This document shows, piece by piece, positions 1 to 9,432 of a DNA stretch of 39,989 bases. Numbering within the stretch: the first letter of the stretch is position 1; every line of letters starts with the position of its first letter. The position numbers were made by a program, and so were the translations under genes. The DNA comes from Acetofilamentum sp. GTDB lineage: Bacteria > Bacteroidota > Bacteroidia > Bacteroidales > DYOH01. The stretch covers positions 11,170 to 51,158 of the forward strand of contig DYOH01000014.1 in NCBI GenBank assembly GCA_020720625.1, read 5' to 3'. The notes beneath the pieces were generated by a model, which saw only the letters and a program-made list of their open reading frames with translations, was not told the origin of the DNA and ran no database searches.

Positions 1-3000
1 TAAAGTATTTCTATCGGTAGAATTATCTATTATTGCAGAACCTGATGTTGTCCAAAATGCATCTTCGCCCACATTAGCAGCAGATGCATTCAAATTCTCC
101 GAACTCAAACATGTTTCAAAATCAGCACCGGCATAAGAAGTTGTTGGCGTTTCGTTAATGATTGTAACTTCGTCATAAGAAGTGCAAACTCCATTTGAAA
201 CTGTCCATCTGAGCACATTTGTACCTTTGGTAAGCAAAGTAACTGCAGAAGTATTGGTATTAATAGGTGTAAAAGTTCCGGAACCCACAAAAACAGACCA
301 TGCACCGGTTTCTCCAACAGAAAGATCACTCGCTGCCAGATTATATGTATCATTAATGCACGAATTTCCGTCAGGTCCGGCATCTACGAATGCAGGATTA
401 TCGCTGGTAATTATTACATCATCAGTAGAAGTGCAACCGTTGTATTCCACGTGCCATGTAAAAATATTCTCACCCGGCACCAAATCAGAAACTGGACTGG
501 CAGGATTAGTGGAATCATCAATGATTACTGTAGCCTGATTGACTGTCCAATAGCGATTATCGTAAGCAGATGGCGTTGCATTCAGCGTTGCAGTTTCGCA
601 AACGGATTGTGTAGCCCCTGCTTCCACCGGATTAGCCATTGATATACTAAATAAGTTCATGGCCGCAGCCGTAGGTGGTGCAAAAACAGATTGCAAATTG
701 GCAATATCGTCTTCTGCACCAGCCACCTGAATGTCAATATCATTCATGCACAGACCATTATCCACTAAAGTAAAACGTGCTACAAAATGTGTAGCATCAG
801 ACCAGGAACTTGTTATTGGGTTGTATGCTAGTGTAGACGAAAGATTAGGGTTCTCGCCCACAGTTGGAAATGAAACCGTAGGTTTAACTGCGGTATTCAT
901 ATTTTTATTGTATGTAATTGTGATATAAAAATTTGTAGTTCCATCTACAATGGTTGCAGTTGCAGGAACAATAGAAACTACCGCAGCAGTAACCGATGGA
1001 TTCGACATGTTAATATCGAATTTATCAACACCAAGAACCGTTTCAGGATTAGGATTTTGGGAATTTCCCATTATATCAAATCCATCTTCAACTGCAATAT
1101 TGATATCATTCAATACTAAATCATAATCAGTTACATCAAAATATGCCACATAAGTACTGGCGTTTGTCCATGTTCCGGAACTATAAATCAATGTTGGGTT
1201 TGGATTTTCAGCAACCGTAGGGAAATACACAGAAGGACCAGACCCAGTATTCATATCTTCGTCAAAAACTACAGAAATGGCAAAACCACTTGCACCAACA
1301 TAAGCTTCGGTAATAGTGCCTATACTTGGGGTAATGGAAACCACTGAAGGAGCATCGTTATCGATACCAGAAATATCAATTTGAGTACCAGCGATAGGAG
1401 TAATTGTAAAAGAAGTTGCACCAATCAATGCATTTTCAGTCCAGTTGCCCGTAGCATGGTCGTATTGAGCAGACCAGGGATTAGCAACTTTATCTCCGGC
1501 AGCATAATAAAAGGTAAATACCCCTACTCCGGTAGTATTTGTTAAAGCCCAGTACCTGCTTAAATAATCGGTTGCACTGGGATTATTTGGATGAATTCCG
1601 GCCACGTTGCGGATTCCTATACCTGCAGCAACAGGCATCTCGACCCTTGTTCCGGCAGTTACATCACTACCCAAATAAACAGTTACAGCAGCAACTCCAG
1701 ATTTAATAAATTCACCAGAACCATCTGTAACCAACCTACTAGATGCTGAACCAATGGTTGCGGCACCTCCCGAATAAGTTAGATTGGCACCCCCCAGTTT
1801 AAGTTTGGCATTCGCAGATAAGCTAAGCAAATTGGTAACTGTAATATTGTTGGAAAGAGCCACCAAGCCACTTGTATTTGAAACAGAAAGGCGATAAAAC
1901 GACGTAGACAGCAAACCACCCACATCCTGAGCACCGCTACCATTTAGGGTAACAGTTCTATTATTAGGATTAAAAGTACCTTGGGTGAAAATCCAATCTC
2001 CGGCAACATTAGTATTTGAGCTAAGTCTAAGTTCATTCGCAGACTTATTAATATCAATGGAATAAAAAAAATTTGTACCCGAAATGGTTTGAAGTCCGGC
2101 ACCATTGAACATAACCGTTTTATTATTATGCACAAAAGTACCCGCTGTTCTGGCCCAGTTGCCTGTAACTTCCACATCGTTGCCTAAATTAAAATTGCCT
2201 GCTCCATTAATATTTACATTATTTAAAAATGTACCATTGTAGGTAGAAGCACCTGAAGTATTATGCGTGAAATTAAGCGTATTGGGCGTGGCAGCAGCCG
2301 GAATATTGATGCTACTTGTACCAGCCGTGGTTAAAGTAGAAGATGTAGTAGTACTTAAATAACCGGCATTTACATCGGGCGAATTTCTGATGGTAAGTGT
2401 TCTCGTATTCACACTTAGCACGCCTGTAGATAGCGTTAAAACACCATAAACATCTAAATTGGCCGCTAGTGTTGAGCCTCCAGTATTATTTAAAGTAAAA
2501 TTATTTAAACTTGTTATAGATGTTGGAATATTGATAGCCGAAGTACCATTAAAAACCAAAGATGAAGTAGAGCCTCCTGCTAAGTTGGTGCTAGTTCCGG
2601 TAATAGAACCGTTAATGGTTAAAGTGTTGTCGTTTATTGTAAAAGTGCCAGAGGATAAAGCCAAATCAGTAACAGAAATACTTGCAGAAGAAGCCACTAA
2701 ATTTGTTTGCGAATTTATGTCCAATTCCTGAAAAGAACCGTTTCCGGTAATGGTGTGAGGCGGAGTACCGCCAGTAATTCTTATTCCCCCTGTACCAATG
2801 GCACTTCCATCATTTGTAATATTCCCATTCACCGTAATGTTGTTTCCATCATCATCTAAAATACAGGCAGCATTAATAGCTAAATTCCCGGCTATTGTAA
2901 AAGCATTGTCAGCAGTTTTTGTACCACTACCGGAAATATACAAATCTCTATATGTTACATCTCTAACGGGTTGGTCACCAGCCAGATTATAGTAAAATCT

Positions 3001-4605
3001 ACTTCCCACCGCATTTGCATTTAAGGTATGCGTGCCCATTGGAGTAGAATTATGGGAATAATAAAGGCTAGTATTGTTTGTAAAAGTAGATCCGGCTCCA
3101 GCACCGCTAAGTGCATTCTGGAATGTAAGACCTCCGGTATTATTGTTGGTAACCGTAAAACCCGTTCCGACAGAAACAGGCCCCTGGAAAATAATTTGCT
3201 GATTACCCCCGATGGTTTGCGTATTATTAAAGGTATATGTTCCGGAACCTGTATTAGTCATAGTTCCGTTATTAGTAAGTCCATTTTGTATACGGATATT
3301 GGGCGCACCGGAAGCCGACCAAGTACCATTATTTGTAATTCCGGCATCGAAATATTTATTTCCGGTACCCGAATTTACGATTGTTGCACCTGCATTAATA
3401 GTTGTAGCACCCGAAACAAGCAGATTTGCAGTTCCAATGGTAGAGCTACCACCAGTAAATATCAAAGAACCGGCAATATTTACGTCATCAGTTACGCTAT
3501 GATTAATCACCCCACCATTCATTTGTACATTTAGCAATGAAACAGTTCCAGTGGCATCATTGTCGGCCAAAGTTCCAGAAATATATGTGGTACCAAGCAC
3601 GTCTAAATCGAAAGTAGTAACCTGCAAGGTTGAGCCAGTACCCACCGAAAGACTTGCATTTACAGTTGTATTTGCCTGAAGCGTTTTTATACCCCCATTG
3701 GATGTGGTTAAATTTGCATAAACAAGATTGGCCACAGGTTGATTTCCTGCGAGAGCATAATCGACAGTACATGCAGCATTTAGATTTAAAGTGGGTGAGT
3801 TAGCAATTGCAGAATTGACAGCACCGTAAAAGCCATTTGCATTAGTGGTTTTAAAGGTTCCACTAATATCAGCAACACCGGTTCCAATAGTAATAATGCC
3901 ACCAACACTGAGAATGGCATTTGCACCAACCGTAAGATTGTGATTATTGGTGCTGAATGTTGCGTTATTTAATGTCAGCGTATTATTATTCGTATTGGCA
4001 AGTGTAAAAGCCCCCTGAATAGCGTTTGCTAATGTAATGGCTAAATTTACGGATTGGGATGCATCCCAGGTAATATTTCCAAAATTTTGATTCAATTGAG
4101 TTGGTACAGTAGCTGTAACACCGGTAATATTGCAATTTGAAGTAGCTCCCCATGTGGCAGTAGGTACCGCACCTGCATCGCGGGTATGATTGTATGTTGC
4201 CCCCGACAAAATGCTAAGAGTACCTGTTGTAGTAATAGTACCAGAATTAGATAAAACGCCTCCCGAGTTTACAGTCATATCCGGAACAGCTGCCGGATTG
4301 GCAATAGTGAGCGTTCTGGTAGCATCAATGGTAAGTGTACCATCCACGAATACCTGATCTACCGTTACATTGGCTGTAACATCTACCGTAACTCCACTAA
4401 GAATAGTAATAACCCCATTTGCACTACTTGGTGAAACTGCAGCAGCCACCCAAGCTGAGCCATCGAATCTTTCCCATGTGGCTGGCGCATTCCAGTTACC
4501 CGGAGCCACAGCTCTATAATCATCAAGTGTTTGAGCAAAAATTGCTGAACTGAATAAAACCAACAACAATGTAAGTTTTATCCTTTTTATATTATTAGTT
4601 ATCAT
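1..4605 (-). CDS. Giant secreted repeat protein / adhesin, 3' end outside window
   Basis: An uninterrupted frame runs from an ATG at 4605 to base 1, giving 1535 residues with no stop; the C-terminus lies beyond the left edge. Residues 1 to about 24 (MITNNIKRIKLTLLL..., ending AIFA-Q) form a signal peptide. About 1000 residues of short Gly/Asn/Thr/Val-rich strands follow (GTLTI, NSGGVLSNSGT type), as in autotransporter-like beta-helix proteins. Next come two tandem copies of a roughly 115-residue Ig-like unit (about 1368-1010 and 1009-660; both contain a 'MNT...PTV.ENPN' segment), then at least three PKD-like units of about 80 residues, each with a Cys near its start (near 600, 360 and 111). 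Such proteins in Bacteroidota are commonly type IX secretion cargo; the sorting domain would be in the missing part. The role is inferred as surface adhesion or matrix; no enzyme motif was seen. Confidence 0.85.
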   Translation of the reverse strand, partial: MITNNIKRIKLTLLLVLFSSAIFAQTLDDYRAVAPGNWNAPATWERFDGSAWVAAAVSPSSANGVITILSGVTVDVTANVTVDQVFVDGTLTIDATRTLTIANPAAVPDMTVNSGGVLSNSGTITTTGTLSILSGATYNHTRDAGAVPTATWGATSNCNITGVTATVPTQLNQNFGNITWDASQSVNLAITLANAIQGAFTLANTNNNTLTLNNATFSTNNHNLTVGANAILSVGGIITIGTGVADISGTFKTTNANGFYGAVNSAIANSPTLNLNAACTVDYALAGNQPVANLVYANLTTSNGGIKTLQANTTVNASLSVGTGSTLQVTTFDLDVLGTTYISGTLADNDATGTVSLLNVQMNGGVINHSVTDDVNIAGSLIFTGGSSTIGTANLLVSGATTINAGATIVNSGTGNKYFDAGITNNGTWSASGAPNIRIQNGLTNNGTMTNTGSGTYTFNNTQTIGGNQQIIFQGPVSVGTGFTVTNNNTGGLTFQNALSGAGAGSTFTNNTSLYYSHNSTPMGTHTLNANAVGSRFYYNLAGDQPVRDVTYRDLYISGSGTKTADNAFTIAGNLAINAACILDDDGNNITVNGNITNDGSAIGTGGIRITGGTPPHTITGNGSFQELDINSQTNLVASSASISVTDLALSSGTFTINDNTLTINGSITGTSTNLAGGSTSSLVFNGTSAINIPTSITSLNNFTLNNTGGSTLAANLDVYGVLTLSTGVLSVNTRTLTIRNSPDVNAGYLSTTTSSTLTTAGTSSINIPAAATPNTLNFTHNTSGASTYNGTFLNNVNINGAGNFNLGNDVEVTGNWARTAGTFVHNNKTVMFNGAGLQTISGTNFFYSIDINKSANELRLSSNTNVAGDWIFTQGTFNPNNRTVTLNGSGAQDVGGLLSTSFYRLSVSNTSGLVALSNNITVTNLLSLSANAKLKLGGANLTYSGGAATIGSASSRLVTDGSGEFIKSGVAAVTVYLGSDVTAGTRVEMPVAAGIGIRNVAGIHPNNPSATDYLSRYWALTNTTGVGVFTFYYAAGDKVANPWSAQYDHATGNWTENALIGATSFTITPIAGTQIDISGIDNDAPSVVSITPSIGTITEAYVGASGFAISVVFDEDMNTGSGPSVYFPTVAENPNPTLIYSSGTWTNASTYVAYFDVTDYDLVLNDINIAVEDGFDIMGNSQNPNPETVLGVDKFDINMSNPSVTAAVVSIVPATATIVDGTTNFYITITYNKNMNTAVKPTVSFPTVGENPNLSSTLAYNPITSSWSDATHFVARFTLVDNGLCMNDIDIQVAGAEDDIANLQSVFAPPTAAAMNLFSISMANPVEAGATQSVCETATLNATPSAYDNRYWTVNQATVIIDDSTNPASPVSDLVPGENIFTWHVEYNGCTSTDDVIITSDNPAFVDAGPDGNSCINDTYNLAASDLSVGETGAWSVFVGSGTFTPINTNTSAVTLLTKGTNVLRWTVSNGVCTSYDEVTIINETPTTSYAGADFETCLSSENLNASAANVGEDAFWTTSGSAIIDNSTDRNTL

Positions 4606-5165
4606 GGGAATAGAGTTATCGAGTGAACGAATATGTTTACAACTTAAATTATTTCGAGAATACAAAAAATGCTGCACTAATTTCATTTTGCTTGCTTTTC
4701 TATTTTATAAATCGGTCTTATTGAATTTGGAATAAATATCTATTTGAAAAAAGAAAAACACTAATAATGAATTCCTTAGGAATATTCTATGTTTCAAATC
4801 GAATATTTTTACCATAAATATCATAAAAATGTATATTACTATTTTCTTGCCAAACTAAAATACAAAGTAAAAGGTTGCAGCTCTTTTTTCGATAATTTTA
4901 TTTTCAATCGAAGTACAAAAGCAACAGCCTATTCTAAATTTATGATTAATAACAAAATACTAAAATAACAATTTTAGATAAAGTTTAATAATTAAACTCA
5001 AAATAATCAAATAAACTCAAAATAATCAAAAAAAGTTTTCAAAACGATAAAAAAAACCCAAATTTATCCGAAATAAAAAAATATAGCAATTTTGAGATTA
5101 ATAATCAATAGTATACAAAATTCAACAAAAATTAAAAACGCTAACAAAATGGAGATATAAGAAAA
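4606..5165. other. AT-rich gene-free region upstream of the adhesin gene
   Basis: No credible gene was found on either strand in this very AT-rich stretch. It is the 5' region of the adhesin gene. One TAnnTTTG-type box reads on the minus strand at 5059-5066, but it would give a leader of about 450 nt, and such a match is expected by chance in DNA of this composition. The 19-bp tandem repeat listed separately is the only clear structure. Confidence 0.6.
4982..5030. repeat. Perfect 19-bp tandem repeat overlapping a 17-bp palindrome
   Basis: The unit TAAACTCAAAATAATCAAA occurs twice head to tail without mismatch, at 4993-5011 and 5012-5030. The left edge overlaps the palindrome AGTTTAATAATTAAACT at 4982-4998 (8-bp arms around one central A). 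It lies about 380-425 bp before the adhesin start codon. A repeated operator site or a slippage-prone element is possible; its function is not shown by the sequence. Confidence 0.7.
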
Positions 5166-5203
5166 CAAAAACCCTCAATTCGCTTCAAGAATTAAGGGTT
5201 TTT
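5166..5203 (-). terminator. Rho-independent terminator of rpmH
   Basis: Read on the minus strand, the arms AAAAACCCTTAATTC and GAATTGAGGGTTTTT pair almost perfectly around a 7-nt loop and are followed by a T-rich tract. It begins about 20 nt after the rpmH stop codon, so it is placed to end rpmH transcription and insulate the downstream adhesin gene. Confidence 0.85.
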
Positions 5204-5223
5204 AGCAAGCGCTTTTGTGCTGC

Positions 5224-5382
5224 TTATTTTCTAAGATTTGGTTCATCAGATACACTTAATTTCTTACGACCTTTTTTTCTACGGGCTGCCAATACAGCTC
5301 TTCCTGCGGCTGTGGCCATGCGTGTTCTGAATCCATGCTTGTTTACACGCTTTCTTTTCGATGGTTGGAACGTTCTTTTCAT
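5224..5382 (-). CDS. rpmH: 50S ribosomal protein L34
   Basis: The 52-residue product starts [19 protein letters not shown] and continues with [20 protein letters not shown], the conserved, very basic L34 sequence. L34 is part of the large ribosomal subunit and binds 23S rRNA. The length is slightly above the usual 44-50 residues because of a short acidic tail ([10 protein letters not shown]), a common form in Bacteroidota. The gene has its own putative promoter box at 5430-5437 and a strong terminator at 5166-5203, so it appears monocistronic. The usual neighbours rnpA and dnaA are not in this window. Confidence 0.97.
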   Translation of the reverse strand: MKRTFQPSKRKRVNKHGFRTRMATAAGRAVLAARRKKGRKKLSVSDEPNLRK

Positions 5383-5429
5383 CGGTCTATACTATTTTAA
5401 TTTGTTTTTATATACTTTTTTTGGAGCTG

Positions 5430-5437
5430 CAAAACTA
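5430..5437 (-). promoter_or_regulatory. Putative -7 promoter box for rpmH
   Basis: The minus strand reads TAGTTTTG, matching the Bacteroidota -7 consensus TAnnTTTG, 47 bp before the rpmH start codon. No convincing -33 TTTG was found at the usual spacing. Matches like this arise by chance in AT-rich DNA, so support comes mainly from its position. Confidence 0.4.
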
Positions 5438-5473
5438 CTTTTTTTTTTTGAACCAGACAATTTAATTTGCTCA

Positions 5474-6418
5474 TTATTGTACAAAATTTTGAATAAGATA
5501 ATCAATATCAGAATTAATTTGCATTTTAGAAAGTTGCTCACCAATCAAAACAAGTTTGTTTTGGGGTATTTCAGATGTTACATAAGCCAGAAAAATAACT
5601 TGCGTATTCCTACCCACAGCCTGCACAATATATTTTTGATACTGATCAAAATAAATAATCGCTTTAAATCTATATACCTGATTATGAATTGATAGAAAGT
5701 ATTCAAGCCAATCTAAAAAATCTTTTTCAGAGATAAATCCCTGAAATTGAAAATTTAGCACATCAACCGCATGATTATTTAAAGCCAATAAGGAAAATGC
5801 ATTAGTTTGAATGGCCAATTGCTGATGAAAATTTTCGAATGTAAATTGGGCATCAATTATTTTACCGTTTGTAGCAACAAAATTCTTTGCCTGTGGGTTA
5901 TAAAGAGAAATCATTTCGATTATCTTGTCCTTTTGGGGTGGCGTTACCAAATCGACCTTGTTGAAAATAAAGGTATCGGCCATGATGATTTGCCTTCGTA
6001 AGTCAATATTTTCTAATTCATTCTTAATAAAATAAGCTAAGTCAATAATTACAATTACATTATATATTTCGAAATATTGCTTGTATTGCTCCAGACAGAA
6101 TGTGTTGATAATGGATGCAGGGTCTGCAATTCCGGAAGCTTCAAGAATTAATGCATTAAAAAGGTTTTTCGAATGAATAATCTGGTCGAGCGCCTCCCTG
6201 AAATCGTTTTGCACGGAGCAACACACGCAACCATCAATAATCTCAAAAACTTGGGCATCTGATTTCAACAACAAAGCATCAACGCCCGAATTACCGACTT
6301 CGTTCTCAATAATAGCTAATCTTGGGGAATTAAATTGATTGATTAGCTGAGCAATAAAAGTAGTTTTACCGCTCCCTAAATATCCGGAAACGAGAAAAAC
6401 AGGTAATTTATGAGACAT
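5474..6418 (-). CDS. COG0523 / CobW-family GTPase (putative metallochaperone)
   Basis: This 314-residue protein has the G3E GTPase signature: Walker A GYLGSGKT (12-19), a switch region with ENEVG (38-42), the metal-binding CxCC motif C64-V-C66-C67, EASGIADP (93-100) and the guanine-specificity motif NKVD (152-155). A CobW C-terminal domain follows at about 220-314. The family couples GTP hydrolysis to delivery of metals such as Zn, Co, Ni or Fe; the metal cannot be told here because the His-rich insert found in some subfamilies is absent. I place the start at ATG 6418 rather than TTG 6421, because that ATG overlaps the TGA of the preceding 53-residue gene (TGATG). That arrangement indicates translational coupling, so the two products may act together. 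Confidence 0.9.
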   Translation of the reverse strand: MSHKLPVFLVSGYLGSGKTTFIAQLINQFNSPRLAIIENEVGNSGVDALLLKSDAQVFEIIDGCVCCSVQNDFREALDQIIHSKNLFNALILEASGIADPASIINTFCLEQYKQYFEIYNVIVIIDLAYFIKNELENIDLRRQIIMADTFIFNKVDLVTPPQKDKIIEMISLYNPQAKNFVATNGKIIDAQFTFENFHQQLAIQTNAFSLLALNNHAVDVLNFQFQGFISEKDFLDWLEYFLSIHNQVYRFKAIIYFDQYQKYIVQAVGRNTQVIFLAYVTSEIPQNKLVLIGEQLSKMQINSDIDYLIQNFVQ

Positions 6419-6579
6419 CAAATAAAATAGAAATTAGCAAAAAACAAATACGAAAATAGAAAAACCAGAAATATGGCTACCACAAAAAACATATTATCAG
6501 GCTCTTTCTTATCTTGTTGTTTAATTTCTTTAAAATATACCTGAGGTTGCGGTTTTTGCGACAATTTTGCATTCGGCAT
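6418..6579 (-). CDS. 53-residue single-pass membrane protein coupled to the COG0523 gene
   Basis: A short open frame starts at ATG 6579 and ends with TGA at 6418-6420, sharing its last base with the start codon of the COG0523 GTPase. The product begins MPNAKLSQKPQPQVYFKEIK, continues with a charged linker (QQDKKEPDN), and ends in an almost wholly hydrophobic segment (MFFVVAIFLVFLFSYLFF, residues 30-47). This predicts a soluble N-terminus and one C-terminal membrane helix. It lies 34 nt after the TPR gene. I do not recognise a family. The exact stop/start overlap and the amphipathic-then-hydrophobic layout argue for a real gene. It could be a membrane anchor or partner for the metallochaperone, but that is inference. 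Confidence 0.6.
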   Translation of the reverse strand: MPNAKLSQKPQPQVYFKEIKQQDKKEPDNMFFVVAIFLVFLFSYLFFANFYFI

Positions 6580-6613
6580 ATACTTGATAAATTAGTTTAT
6601 GAGAATTTACAAA

Positions 6614-7882
6614 TTAATTAACTTTAGCATTGAGCTCAACAATGCGATTATTTGAATAAGCCAGGCAAATGCTATCGGTGCCGAGTTCAATGTACTTCTG
6701 ATACATTTGAATGGCATCAGATGTATTGGATAACTGATCGTGCGTAATTGCCAAATTATAGATTACATCTTCGTTAAGCGGCTCGTATTCAAAAGCGGAA
6801 TAATAATCATTAAGAGCTTCTACAAATTTGCCCTGGGCGTAGTAAGATGCACCGCGATATATATATGCGTGCGCGTTTTGACTATCTAATTCAATAACCT
6901 TATTAAAATCTTCTATGGCCTGCGCATATCTTTCTAATTGATAAGCGTAATAGCCTCTAGTAAGATATACCTGAAAGTTATCGGGTTTAATTTTAATGCT
7001 TTCGGCAAAATAATGAAATGCGCTATCTGGTTTATCTATTTTGGAAAAGGCCAAGGCTGTATTCATATTGATGTGGTAATTGATTGGAGAATTTTTAGAA
7101 ATAGCCAATTTAAACCATTTTATTGCTTCGTAAAAATACTCAAACTTAAAATTTAAATAGCCAAGTGCATTAATTGCCTCCACGTATTCGGGGTCGTATT
7201 TAATTGCGAGGCTATAATAATGAATGGCATTGTCGAAATCATTTTTTTCATCAAAAACCAATGCTTTCATGTAATAAAATGGTGCAAAAACGGAATCTAT
7301 GAGCAAACCTTCTTCGAGTTTTTCGATAGACAAATCATAATATCCGGAATATAAATAGGAATATGCCAATTCAAAATAGGCTTCTTTTAAATTTTGGTCT
7401 AAACTTAAAGCCTCCTGAGCATAATAATCCGCATCGTAGTATAAAAGCATAGAATTAAGGTAATGAGCATACTCGGTATAGAGTAAAGCATTCTCGTCGA
7501 AAATATCCAATGCCTGTAGGTAGTAGTACTGAGCATCATCGGTATTACCTAGATTCAATTTATTTCTGGCAGCAAAAATGTATAAAGAATCGAAATTGTA
7601 GTATTTAAGAAGAAGCACATCAAAAAGGCTATCTGCCGATTTGTATTCTTTTAGCTTAAATAAATGAACTGCATTTACATAAGTAAGCGAATCGTCGACA
7701 TTCTCAAATCGAAAAATTTCTTTATTATCATCGAACAATGCAGTTATCTGACTCCAAATCGATTGTGTATTCTGGTTATTTGTCCATGGGAAAAAATCCT
7801 TTTGAACTTCGGCAGGCTTGGTATACCAAGCCAATGCATATCCGCCAAATAAGGCGATAATTACCAATAAAAATTTATTCAT
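6614..7882 (-). CDS. Membrane-anchored TPR-repeat protein
   Basis: This 422-residue protein starts with a hydrophobic N-terminal segment (MNKFLLVIIALFGGYALAW), probably an uncleaved membrane anchor. From about residue 65 to the end it is made of degenerate tetratricopeptide repeats with the usual A..Y..LG/A...Y..A spacing, for example YYYLQALDIFDENALLYTEYAHYL and ATYDPEYVEAINALGYLNF-like units. TPR arrays are protein-binding scaffolds. No enzymatic domain is present. The neighbours on the same strand (pyrI upstream by 150 nt, the 53-residue gene downstream by 34 nt) do not reveal its partner, so the function is unassigned. Confidence 0.85.
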   Translation of the reverse strand: MNKFLLVIIALFGGYALAWYTKPAEVQKDFFPWTNNQNTQSIWSQITALFDDNKEIFRFENVDDSLTYVNAVHLFKLKEYKSADSLFDVLLLKYYNFDSLYIFAARNKLNLGNTDDAQYYYLQALDIFDENALLYTEYAHYLNSMLLYYDADYYAQEALSLDQNLKEAYFELAYSYLYSGYYDLSIEKLEEGLLIDSVFAPFYYMKALVFDEKNDFDNAIHYYSLAIKYDPEYVEAINALGYLNFKFEYFYEAIKWFKLAISKNSPINYHINMNTALAFSKIDKPDSAFHYFAESIKIKPDNFQVYLTRGYYAYQLERYAQAIEDFNKVIELDSQNAHAYIYRGASYYAQGKFVEALNDYYSAFEYEPLNEDVIYNLAITHDQLSNTSDAIQMYQKYIELGTDSICLAYSNNRIVELNAKVN

Positions 7883-8032
7883 GCTTTTTATAGGCTAGAT
7901 TTGAATGTGAAATTACAAAAAAACGATGAAAGAATCCAAAAAAGAGCGTAAAGAATTCTATAAAAAAAGGGGGAAAAGTAAAATGTAAATAGTAATTCTT
8001 ACAAAAAATCATTTCCCCACCCAAAAGAAGAC

Positions 8033-8494
8033 CTAGCTAATTTTTAAATGTTCCTGGTCGGTAATTTTTTCGCAATAATGGCACTTAAGCTCCACCCTTT
8101 GCTTATCTATTACAGTAAAACGCGTTACAATCTGTTCGTGGTTAGTAATACACTTGGGATTTACACATTTCACAATACCAACAATGAGATCTGGCACTTC
8201 TACCACGCTTTTTTCGGCCACTTCGTAATTTCTAATGACATTAATTTTGGCGGTTGGGGCAATGAGCGCAATTTTGTTAAGCTCCTCTTCTTTAAAAAAA
8301 ACGTCGCTGATTTTAATAATGGCCTTTTTTCCTTGCCTTTGGCTATACAGATTTGTACCAAAAGTAATTTGATTCTGAATAGCATCCAGTTTAAGGATTT
8401 TAATTACCTTAAATAATTGGTTTGCAGGAATATGGTCTATAACAGTACCAGATTCAATTGCGCTTACCTGAAGTTTTGTTCTATCTTTATTCAT
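8033..8494 (-). CDS. pyrI: Aspartate carbamoyltransferase regulatory chain
   Basis: This 153-residue protein matches PyrI in length and layout. An N-terminal allosteric domain (residues 1-100, including QVSAIESGTVIDHIPA, the nucleotide-binding start typical of PyrI) is followed by a C-terminal zinc domain whose four ligands are visible as C110, C115, C138 and C141. PyrI binds CTP/ATP and joins PyrB trimers in the ATCase holoenzyme, which catalyses the committed step of pyrimidine synthesis. It follows pyrB by 12 nt, in the usual pyrBI order. Confidence 0.96.
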   Translation of the reverse strand: MNKDRTKLQVSAIESGTVIDHIPANQLFKVIKILKLDAIQNQITFGTNLYSQRQGKKAIIKISDVFFKEEELNKIALIAPTAKINVIRNYEVAEKSVVEVPDLIVGIVKCVNPKCITNHEQIVTRFTVIDKQRVELKCHYCEKITDQEHLKIS

Positions 8495-8506
8495 ACCTAA
8501 AAAGTC

Positions 8507-9424
8507 TTAAAAATCGATTTTTAAACCAAGAATTTTGGCAATAATAGCCTGACGCGCAAACACCCCATTTTTGGTTTGCGGGAAATAATAAGCGCTAGGA
8601 TGGTCGTCCACATCAATGCTCACTTCGTTTACTCTGGGTAGCGGATGCAAAATTTTAAAATTATCTTTCACATTTACAAGCATTTCGCTTTTTAGCACAT
8701 AAGTATCTTTCGTTTTTTCGTATTCGATAGGATCCGAGAATCTCTCTCTTTGCACGCGAGTCATATAGAGAATATCTGCTTCGGCCAATCTGTCGGCAAA
8801 ATCGGAATACTCGAAGAATGGGATATTATTCTGCCTCAAAAAGATTTTATATTCTTCCGGAATACGCAATTTTTCGTGAGAAATGAAATGGAAAACTGGA
8901 TTAAAATGGGTCATTGCCATAAGAAGAGAATGCACAGTGCGTCCGTACTTCAAGTCGCCAACCATGAAAATGTTTAGATTTTCGAGGGTTCCCTGGGTTT
9001 TATGAATCGAATATAAATCAAGGAGCGTTTGGGTAGGATGCTGATTAGCACCATCACCGGCATTAATAACAGGCACAGCAGAAACTTCGCTGGCATATCT
9101 GGCCGTGCCTTCGAGTGGATGTCGCATCACAATTAAATCGCAATAATTGCTTACCGTAATAATTGTATCCTTCAAGGTTTCTCCTTTTTGCACACTAGAA
9201 GAAGAAGAATCCGTAAACCCGATAACTTTTCCTCCCATATAGTTTACGGCACTTTCAAAACTCAAGCGTGTTCTTGTAGAGGGTTCAAAAAAAAGGGTAG
9301 CCACCACTCTACCCTTCAATAAATCACTTACCGGATTATTCTCAAATTTTTCGGACAAACGAACTATTTCCAAAATTTCTTCTTTAGAATAATCGGTTAT
9401 CGAAACTAAACTTTTTCCTTTCAT
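8507..9424 (-). CDS. pyrB: Aspartate carbamoyltransferase catalytic chain
   Basis: The 305-residue length is normal for the family. The carbamoyl-phosphate loop [12 protein letters not shown] (S49-T50-R51-T52) is present, as are [30 protein letters not shown] and the aspartate-binding LHPLPRVNE. It condenses carbamoyl phosphate and aspartate to N-carbamoylaspartate in the cytoplasm. It starts 8 nt after a stand-alone response regulator and is followed by pyrI, so the three are probably co-transcribed. No pyrimidine leader or attenuator was recognised between the genes. Confidence 0.97.
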   Translation of the reverse strand: MKGKSLVSITDYSKEEILEIVRLSEKFENNPVSDLLKGRVVATLFFEPSTRTRLSFESAVNYMGGKVIGFTDSSSSSVQKGETLKDTIITVSNYCDLIVMRHPLEGTARYASEVSAVPVINAGDGANQHPTQTLLDLYSIHKTQGTLENLNIFMVGDLKYGRTVHSLLMAMTHFNPVFHFISHEKLRIPEEYKIFLRQNNIPFFEYSDFADRLAEADILYMTRVQRERFSDPIEYEKTKDTYVLKSEMLVNVKDNFKILHPLPRVNEVSIDVDDHPSAYYFPQTKNGVFARQAIIAKILGLKIDF

Positions 9425-9432
9425 TGAGCTGC

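Noticed and set aside
182-3534. Several plus-strand open frames opposite the adhesin gene
   Set aside because: They lie antisense to one unbroken 1535-codon frame with a signal peptide; their products are low-complexity and look like shadows.
5059-5066. TAAATTTG on the minus strand as the adhesin promoter
   Set aside because: It is about 450 bp from the start codon, and exact matches are expected by chance in such AT-rich DNA.
6419-6421. TTG as start of the COG0523 gene
   Set aside because: ATG at 6418 is directly next and forms a TGATG overlap with the upstream small gene, so the TTG adds nothing.
7970-8020. GGGGAAA/TTTCCCC inverted repeat downstream of pyrI
   Set aside because: The arms are short with a spacer of over 30 nt; not convincing as a terminator.
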